From Candidatus Omnitrophota bacterium (GTDB taxonomy: Bacteria > Omnitrophota > Gorgyraeia > Gygaellales > Profunditerraquicolaceae), in NCBI GenBank assembly GCA_028717045.1, contig JAQUON010000043.1, forward strand, positions 1 to 11,638: DNA of 11,638 nt, in the 5' to 3' direction. Shown here in pieces: positions 6,651-11,638 of this stretch; the first letter of the stretch is position 1, and every line of letters starts with the position of its first letter. A program made the translations under genes and the position numbers. The notes below the pieces were generated by a model. It was not told the origin of the DNA. It worked only from the letters and a program-made list of their open reading frames with translations, and did not search any database.

Positions 6651-8057
6651 TTAGCTCCTTCCGAAATAGTCTTTCAACCGGACGATATCGTCCTCCTCAA
6701 GATAACAGCCTGCCTGCACCTCAACGATCCTCAACCAAGAATCCTTGGGATTGATAAGCCGGTGGGCGCAGGATAATGGGATGAAAGTACTTTCGTTTTC
6801 ATTAAGATAAATACATTTCTTTCTTTTTATGATCTTGGCCCGGCCTTCAACCACCACCCAATGTTCGCTCCTCTTACGATGGTACTGGAAGCTCAGCGCG
6901 CTGTGCGGCTTGACCTCAACGAGCTTGACCTTAAACCCTTTGCCCGTATCCAGAACAGTGTAGCTTCCCCAGGGCCTCTTCACTGTGCGGTGGTAATAAT
7001 GCTCCTGCCGCTTTGTGCGCTTAAGGATATCGACAACTCTTTTGACCTCTTCGCTTCTGTTTTTCTTCGTAATCAAAAGCGCATCGGGAGTATCCACTAC
7101 AATGATATCCTCAAGGCCGATAGCGGCAATAAGGCGATTTTTGCCTAACACAGTCAGGTTCTTGTTTTCAAGGCTTACCACGTCATGGCTAAAGGAATTT
7201 CCCTGCGTATCTTTTTTAAGGAGTTCATCCCAGCCCTGCCAACTGCCCAGGTCAGACCATCCTAACCCCTCTGCCCTGGACATAAGAATATTCTTTGATT
7301 TTTCAAGGATTCCGTAATCAAATGACACCGCCTCCAGCGTATGCCAGGCCTTATCAATATCCCGGGCCTCCTGGATACGGCACAGCCTGGAATAAAGTCC
7401 AGGCAGGTGCGTTTTGAACTCCTTTAGAAATATCGCACTTGAACCCACGAAGATGCCGCTGTTCCAAAAAAATAACCCGCTTTTTAAAAACCTCTCTGCG
7501 GCTTTTTTATCGGGCTTTTCTGTAAACTTTTCCACCTGATATACCGTTGAGCCGTTCTTGCGCAGGAGTTTTCGGGCGGCCTTGATATACCCATACCCTG
7601 TTGCGGGCCTGGTAGGCGGAATTCCAAACACCACAAGGGAATCCTGGCATATGCAAAAGGCTTTTTTCAATAACGACAAAAAGCGTTTTTTTGCCCTGAT
7701 AAGGTGGTCGCAAGGCAACACACAGACCCTGGCCAAGGGGTCTTTTGCGTGGATAAGTTGCACTCCCGCACAAATGGAAGCAGAGGTATTCTTCGCTTCC
7801 GGTTCAAATATGACGTTTTCAGAAGGAATATCCAATGCAGAAATATACTCGAGTACCGCAAAACGGTAGAGCTGTGAAGTAACGACAAAAATATTTTCAG
7901 CGGGAATGAGTGGACGGATACGCAATACCGTCTGCTCAAAAAGGCTTCCCTTGGCATGGAGCGATAAAAACTGCTTCGGCTCTAGGGTACGGCTTAAAGG
8001 CCAAAACCTGCTTCCCTGCCCGCCAGCTAAAAGTATTGCGTAGTTATGCCGAGACAT
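6651..8057 (-). CDS. manC: Mannose-1-phosphate guanylyltransferase / mannose-6-phosphate isomerase
   Basis: Makes GDP-mannose from mannose-1-phosphate and GTP. The C-terminal domain is of the type that also interconverts fructose-6-phosphate and mannose-6-phosphate. With the ATG at 8057 the protein is 468 residues, the standard length of the bifunctional ManC/AlgA type. The N-terminal pyrophosphorylase domain shows LLAGGQGSRFWPLSR (residues 9-23), E-P-K-Q-F-L (26-31), E-P-x-A-K-N-T (85-91), P-C-D-H (115-118), F-T-E-K-P (178-182) and F-W-N-S-G-I-F (197-203). The cupin domain (about 355-468) has K-R-P-W-G-S-Y, F-Q-Y-H-R-K-R-S-E-H-W (390-400), F-I-P and H-R-L-I-N-P. The usual triple histidine is reduced to H-R-K, but His393 and His399 remain. 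A frame-extending TTG at 8096 would add 13 unlikely residues, so I prefer the ATG, which overlaps the epimerase gene by 14 bases. No phosphomannomutase gene is visible. Confidence 0.94.
   Translation of the reverse strand: MSRHNYAILLAGGQGSRFWPLSRTLEPKQFLSLHAKGSLFEQTVLRIRPLIPAENIFVVTSQLYRFAVLEYISALDIPSENVIFEPEAKNTSASICAGVQLIHAKDPLARVCVLPCDHLIRAKKRFLSLLKKAFCICQDSLVVFGIPPTRPATGYGYIKAARKLLRKNGSTVYQVEKFTEKPDKKAAERFLKSGLFFWNSGIFVGSSAIFLKEFKTHLPGLYSRLCRIQEARDIDKAWHTLEAVSFDYGILEKSKNILMSRAEGLGWSDLGSWQGWDELLKKDTQGNSFSHDVVSLENKNLTVLGKNRLIAAIGLEDIIVVDTPDALLITKKNRSEEVKRVVDILKRTKRQEHYYHRTVKRPWGSYTVLDTGKGFKVKLVEVKPHSALSFQYHRKRSEHWVVVEGRAKIIKRKKCIYLNENESTFIPLSCAHRLINPKDSWLRIVEVQAGCYLEEDDIVRLKDYFGRS
6655..6660 (-). 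promoter_or_regulatory. Ribosome binding site of ugd
   Basis: AAGGAG on the minus strand, 7 bases before the ATG at 6647, embedded in the final codons of manC. It fixes the ugd start and couples it to manC translation. Confidence 0.8.
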
Positions 8058-8994
8058 TTTTAAAGTATTCAACTGTCCTTTGCAGCCCTTCAACAAAATC
8101 CACTTTTGTACGTAACCCTACTATCTTCCTGGCCCTGCGCACATCTGCAAGGGTCTTATATACATCTCCGGGGCGTTTATCCAAGAACAAAGGCTTTATG
8201 TGAAGCCCTAAAATCTTGTTAATGGTATCCACAAGCTCAAGCACCGAGTGATCCTTGCCGTTGGCAACATTAAAGACTTCGCACTGTATTCCGGAAGTAA
8301 CCGCGGATAATATATTGGCCTCAACTACGTTGTCAACATACGTGAAATCGCGTGATTGCCTACCCGTCCCGAAAATCGGCGGTTGCTGCCCCTTGCGCAT
8401 ACAGGTGATAAACTTTGGTATTACCACCGCATATTCGTCGTCAACTGCCTGGCGCGGCCCAAATACATTAAAATAGCGCAATGAAACGGTCGCAAGTCCG
8501 TAGATTGTAGAATAAATACGGCAATAATATTCTCCGGCTAGCTTTGTTAACGCGTAAGGAGAAATTAATTTTGGATAATCGGTCTCTTTTTCGGGAAATA
8601 CGTCGGTATCCCCATAGACAGAGCTTGAGGAAGCTAATACGAAACGCTTTACCCCCTTTTCGTGTGCGGCTTTGAGCATGTTCAAGGTGCCGTCGATGTT
8701 CACGCTATTATAGGCATAGGGGTCAATCAGCGATTTCGGGACTGAACGCAGTGCTGCCTGGTGCAGCACGTAGTCAATGCCTTCACACGCAGCCCGGCAG
8801 GCAGTTACATCGCGTATATCTGCGCGGATAAGCTCATAACTCGTAGCCGGCAGCCCTTGGGTATACGCAAGATTCTTTTCTTTCCCGCTTGAAAAATTAT
8901 CAAGCACCCTGACAAAATTACCTTCTCTAAGGAGCCTTTCTACGATATGCGAGCCGATAAAACCCGCTCCGCCAGTCACTAAAAATCTGCCCAT
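8044..8994 (-). CDS. NAD-dependent nucleotide-sugar C4-epimerase (GalE/WbpP-like)
   Basis: A 316-residue extended SDR protein, expected to invert C4 of a UDP-hexose: UDP-glucose/UDP-galactose or UDP-GlcNAc/UDP-GalNAc. It shows GGAGFIG (residues 8-14), V-L-D-N-F-S-S-G-K (30-38), H-Q-A-A (78-81), the S-S-S-S-V-Y-G active-site strand (122-128), Y-x-x-x-K (Tyr147, Lys151), LRYFNVFGPRQ, then V-I-P-K-F and a S-R-D-F-T-Y-V-D segment. The RYFNVFGPRQ and AVVIPKF pattern resembles WbpP/TviC UDP-GlcNAc 4-epimerases more than E. coli GalE, but substrate choice cannot be settled by eye. The ATG at 8994 is chosen because AGGAGG lies 5 bases upstream and the Rossmann strand follows at once. A GTG at 9027 would overlap tyrS. 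It opens the sugar gene run 22 bases after tyrS. Confidence 0.88.
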   Translation of the reverse strand: MGRFLVTGGAGFIGSHIVERLLREGNFVRVLDNFSSGKEKNLAYTQGLPATSYELIRADIRDVTACRAACEGIDYVLHQAALRSVPKSLIDPYAYNSVNIDGTLNMLKAAHEKGVKRFVLASSSSVYGDTDVFPEKETDYPKLISPYALTKLAGEYYCRIYSTIYGLATVSLRYFNVFGPRQAVDDEYAVVIPKFITCMRKGQQPPIFGTGRQSRDFTYVDNVVEANILSAVTSGIQCEVFNVANGKDHSVLELVDTINKILGLHIKPLFLDKRPGDVYKTLADVRRARKIVGLRTKVDFVEGLQRTVEYFKNVSA

Positions 8995-8999
8995 GCAAT

Positions 9000-9005
9000 C
9001 CTCCT
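9000..9005 (-). promoter_or_regulatory. Ribosome binding site deciding the epimerase start
   Basis: A perfect AGGAGG on the minus strand, 5 bases before the ATG at 8994, in the 22-base gap after tyrS. It favours this ATG over the GTG at 9027, which lies inside tyrS. Confidence 0.85.
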
Positions 9006-9016
9006 GCTCATACAAA

Positions 9017-10204
9017 CTAGCTAGCACTCTTCTGCTTTATCACTACTTTACGAAATTGGCGGCTTCCGACCTTCAATATGCCGGGCTGGGTAATCGGCAT
9101 ATTCTCATCCGTTACTTTCCTGCCGTCGAATTCGACTGCATTCTGCCTAATAAGCCTGCGGCCTTCGTTTTTGCTTTTCACGATACCTGCCGCGCTCATT
9201 GACTGTAGTATAGAAGTATGTGCGTCTATGGTGACTGCTGCTATTTCTTCGGGGGTACTTCGCAGTGCAAAAACCCTCTTAAATTCTTCAGCGGCGGCTT
9301 GCGCTGTTTGTTGAGAATAATATCTGGTTATAATGAGCTTGCCCAGCCTTTCCTTCGCTTCTTTCGGATGTAGGCGCCTTACTTCTTCAAGGTTTTCATC
9401 GGTCAGAAGCGTGTAGTATTTATACATTAATTCATCGGAAATTGACATGATCTTTCCGAATATTTCAGAGGGCGTATCATGGATAGAAATGTAGTTACCC
9501 AGCGATTTGCTCATTTTTTGTATGCCGTCGGTGCCCTCAAGAAGGGGAAGAGTGACCACCGCCTGAGGCTCCTGGCCGAAGTCTTTCTGCAGGTCCCTGC
9601 CTATCAATAAATTAAAGATCTGGTCGGTCCCTCCCAGCTCTATATCGCTATGTAATACCACCGAATCATAGCCTTGCAGCAAAGGATACATGAACTCAAG
9701 AAGAGAAACATCCTGATTATTCTCAAGCCTCTTTTTAAAATCCTGCCGTGCAATCATCTGGCTGACGGTTACTTTGCCGCTAAGCCGTAAGAAATCCGCA
9801 GTGCGCATTTTTTCAAGCCAGCGGCTGTTAAAGACTACTTTGGTCTTGCGCAAATTAAGGATCTTACCGACCTGTTTTTTGTAGGTGAGGGCGTTCTTTA
9901 CTATTTCGAGCCTGCCCATCGGTTTACGGATCTGGGTGCGGCCAGAAGGGTCGCCGATACGCGCAGTAAAGTCCCCTATTAAAAAATACACCAAATGGCC
10001 CAGTTCCTGGAACTGCCGCAATTTATTCAACAACACCGTATGCCCCAGGTGTATATCCGGCGCAGTAGGGTCAAAGCCTGCTTTGATACGCAGCGGGCGC
10101 TTTGCTTTGAGGGACCTCCTCAATTTTTGCTTTAATTCATCCTCGGAAATGATATCAACCGCTCCGCGCGTAATTATTTTAAACTGTTCTTCTACGCTTT
10201 TCAT
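9017..10204 (-). CDS. tyrS: Tyrosyl-tRNA synthetase
   Basis: Charges tRNA-Tyr with tyrosine in the cytoplasm. The 395-residue class I synthetase has the HIGH-type motif H-L-G-H (residues 52-55, within G-F-D-P-T-A-P-D-I-H-L-G-H), the E-L-G-G-T-D-Q-I-F-N segment (189-198) that helps hold tyrosine, and a complete K-M-S-K-S (230-234). Residues about 330-392 form a C-terminal S4-type RNA-binding domain, with G-R-R-L-I-R-Q-N-A-V. The H-L-G-H-T-V-L-L-N-K-L-R-Q-F-Q-E-L-G-H arrangement fits the TyrZ/TyrRS-beta-like branch rather than the classical TyrS branch. The ATG at 10204 has an AGAGGG site 7 bases upstream, and the gene lies 31 bases after rpsA. Its TAG is followed by the sugar genes with no visible terminator. 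Confidence 0.97.
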   Translation of the reverse strand: MKSVEEQFKIITRGAVDIISEDELKQKLRRSLKAKRPLRIKAGFDPTAPDIHLGHTVLLNKLRQFQELGHLVYFLIGDFTARIGDPSGRTQIRKPMGRLEIVKNALTYKKQVGKILNLRKTKVVFNSRWLEKMRTADFLRLSGKVTVSQMIARQDFKKRLENNQDVSLLEFMYPLLQGYDSVVLHSDIELGGTDQIFNLLIGRDLQKDFGQEPQAVVTLPLLEGTDGIQKMSKSLGNYISIHDTPSEIFGKIMSISDELMYKYYTLLTDENLEEVRRLHPKEAKERLGKLIITRYYSQQTAQAAAEEFKRVFALRSTPEEIAAVTIDAHTSILQSMSAAGIVKSKNEGRRLIRQNAVEFDGRKVTDENMPITQPGILKVGSRQFRKVVIKQKSAS

Positions 10205-10235
10205 TATCAGGCCCTCTTTCGTTGCCTACAGTACG

Positions 10236-11638
10236 CTAGGCATTTTCGATTTTCGCCGACAACCCGATCTTGCCCTGCTCCGTATCAACCTTGATTACCT
10301 TAGCCTTGATTTTGTCCTGAGGCTTTAGTTGTTTTAACTGTTCCTGGTTTATCTCATTTGCAAAAATCAAGCCCTCCAGGTCCTCTTCAATCTTTACGAA
10401 TACGCCGAAATCGGTAATATTGGACACCTCGGCTTCCACCAGGCTGTTTAACGGATATTTTTGCGCAATCTCCGGCCAGGGATTAACCTGCAGTTGCTTC
10501 AGACCAAGCGCAATTCGCTGGTTCTGGGCATCAACCGAGAGAACCTCTACTTCCACTTTCTGCCCTTTCTTGAGGATGTCTTGCGGGTTGACCACCCTTT
10601 TGGTCCAGGAAATATCCGAGATATGAACCATACCCTCGATACTGTTATCCAGTTCGACAAATACCCCATATTTGGTAAACCCCTTTACCTTGCCATGCAC
10701 GCGCGTGCCCTTGGTGTATTTGCCCTCGATATCCTGCCACGGATTTTGTTCAAGCTGCTTGATACTTAATGCTATTTTTCTGGCATCCTTATCGATATTG
10801 ATGACCTGGCTTTCAAGGGTATCGCCGATCGCAAAAAGCTCCACCGGGTTGCTGATTTTTTTAGTCCAGGAAATCTCGGAAATATGGATCAGCCCTTCGA
10901 TTCCGTTTTCAATTTCGACAAAAATTCCGTAGGGGACTATGTTGACAATTTTTCCTTTTACCTTAACGCCTACGCTGTACTTCGTCTCAATATCCTGCCA
11001 CGGATCGGGAAAGCGCTGTTTCAAACCGAGCGATATTTTTCCTGATTCCTTATCTACATTCAGTATCATTACCTCGATTCTATCCCCTACCGCAACTACT
11101 TCCGAAGGATGGGAAATCTTTGACCAGGACATATCCGTAATGTAGAGAAGCCCGTCAACGCCCCCTAAGTCAATAAACGCCCCGAAATCGGTTATCGCCT
11201 TGACCGCCCCGGGATAAATGCTCCCTACTTTTAGGTCCTGCCATATTTTCTCTTTTGCTTCTTCCCGCTCCTTCATAGCCGCCTCTTTGCGGGAAAGAAT
11301 CACGCTGTACCTGAGCTTATTCACTTTGATGATTTTGAACTTAAAGGGCTTGCTGAGGATATCTTTATCCGGCACATTCTTAAACGCCGAAAGCGAAGAA
11401 GGCAGGAACCCTTCGATCCCCATGACATCCACTAAAAATCCCCCCTTGACCTTCTTCATAGGCTTGCCTTCAATAAGGTCGCCCTTATTGTAGCAATCCA
11501 TCACACTACCCCAGCCGTGGATACGGCTTGCCTTCTCCCTGGAAAGGACTATTGAGCCAGAGTCATCCTCAATGGATTCGACAAAGAATTCAATCTCCCT
11601 TCCCACCTGAAGCTCGCTTGTGCTGAATTCCGTGATCG
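10236..11638 (-). CDS. rpsA: 30S ribosomal protein S1, C-terminal part (5' end outside window)
   Basis: The reading frame is open to the right edge of the window, so the start is missing; 466 codons are visible. S1 helps the 30S subunit bind and unfold mRNA during initiation. The fragment holds the tail of one OB-fold S1 domain (residues about 1-36) and five further domains near 50-118, 136-206, 221-294, 308-381 and 395-462, six in all, as in typical bacterial S1. Domains 3 to 5 carry the classic F-G-x-F/V-F-V-E/D-L, E/D-G-L-x-H-I-S and S-W-T/S-K patterns. The linkers contain repeated P-W-Q-D-I-E-x-K-Y-like units at visible residues 212-220, 299-307 and 386-394. The second domain is more divergent, as is usual in S1. 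A GTG at 11606 could be mistaken for the start, but it falls inside the first domain. tyrS follows after 31 bases. Confidence 0.95.
   Translation of the reverse strand, partial: ITEFSTSELQVGREIEFFVESIEDDSGSIVLSREKASRIHGWGSVMDCYNKGDLIEGKPMKKVKGGFLVDVMGIEGFLPSSLSAFKNVPDKDILSKPFKFKIIKVNKLRYSVILSRKEAAMKEREEAKEKIWQDLKVGSIYPGAVKAITDFGAFIDLGGVDGLLYITDMSWSKISHPSEVVAVGDRIEVMILNVDKESGKISLGLKQRFPDPWQDIETKYSVGVKVKGKIVNIVPYGIFVEIENGIEGLIHISEISWTKKISNPVELFAIGDTLESQVINIDKDARKIALSIKQLEQNPWQDIEGKYTKGTRVHGKVKGFTKYGVFVELDNSIEGMVHISDISWTKRVVNPQDILKKGQKVEVEVLSVDAQNQRIALGLKQLQVNPWPEIAQKYPLNSLVEAEVSNITDFGVFVKIEEDLEGLIFANEINQEQLKQLKPQDKIKAKVIKVDTEQGKIGLSAKIENA

Noticed and set aside
7507..7957. Overlapping minus-strand frames inside manC (7507-7773 and 7667-7957)
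   Set aside because: They are out of frame within the conserved manC pyrophosphorylase domain, with no protein-like features. There is no sign of a frameshift in manC that would make them relevant.
2641..9000. Recurrent similar sequence at the starts of the rmlB, UXS and epimerase genes (near 2641-2690, 5300-5349 and 8941-8990)
   Set aside because: All encode the same GGAGFIGS Rossmann motif of extended SDR enzymes. Shared ancestry explains the similarity.
9885..10328. Plus-strand open frame of 147 codons spanning the tyrS/rpsA junction
   Set aside because: It lies opposite tyrS and the end of rpsA, both secure, and matches no family I know. It probably arises by chance from codon usage on the other strand.
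10420..11145. Apparent DNA repeats within rpsA
   Set aside because: The similar stretches encode successive S1 domains and their P-W-Q-D-I-E linkers. They are protein-domain repeats and not a mobile or regulatory repeat.
1..11638. CRISPR arrays, tRNA or rRNA genes, insertion sequences, phage attachment sites, toxin-antitoxin pairs
   Set aside because: None seen. Every stretch longer than about 60 bases is covered by a recognisable minus-strand coding gene.

Overview
All recognisable genes in this window lie on the minus strand and follow each other almost without gaps, so transcription reads from right to left. The window is bacterial. Nothing in it fixes the phylum. Moderate base composition, Shine-Dalgarno sites, a six-domain ribosomal protein S1 and a nucleotide-sugar cluster of this kind would suit an uncultured Gram-negative-type lineage. 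Omnitrophota or a PVC relative is my weak guess, made without any phylogenetic test.

Right end (about 9017-11638): two translation genes, the 3' part of rpsA (30S ribosomal protein S1, cut by the window edge) and tyrS (tyrosyl-tRNA synthetase).

Middle (about 1697-8994): seven nucleotide-sugar genes. In order of transcription they encode a GalE/WbpP-type C4-epimerase, a mannose-1-phosphate guanylyltransferase/phosphomannose isomerase (manC), UDP-glucose 6-dehydrogenase (ugd), UDP-glucuronate decarboxylase (UDP-xylose synthase), glucose-1-phosphate thymidylyltransferase (rmlA), a NAD(P)-dependent epimerase/reductase resembling the plant NRS/ER enzyme, and dTDP-glucose 4,6-dehydratase (rmlB). 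Together they should supply UDP-galactose or UDP-GalNAc, GDP-mannose, UDP-glucuronate, UDP-xylose and a dTDP-6-deoxyhexose that is probably L-rhamnose.

Left end (1-1696): a small SemiSWEET-type sugar transporter, a polysaccharide flippase of the Wzx/MOP class, and the first 40 codons of a family 2 glycosyltransferase that runs off the window. This is where precursor supply passes to assembly and export, and the cluster very likely continues to the left.

Genes are joined by ATGA overlaps (119/120, 2690, 3520, 5347), one directly abutting stop and start (1696/1697), one 14-base overlap and short gaps of 3-62 bases. I see no terminator or convincing promoter anywhere, so the region looks like one long transcription unit. 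The most interesting point is that the rhamnose branch lacks rmlC and a classical rmlD, and carries instead a single protein that aligns by eye with the bifunctional plant/mimivirus 3,5-epimerase/4-reductase.
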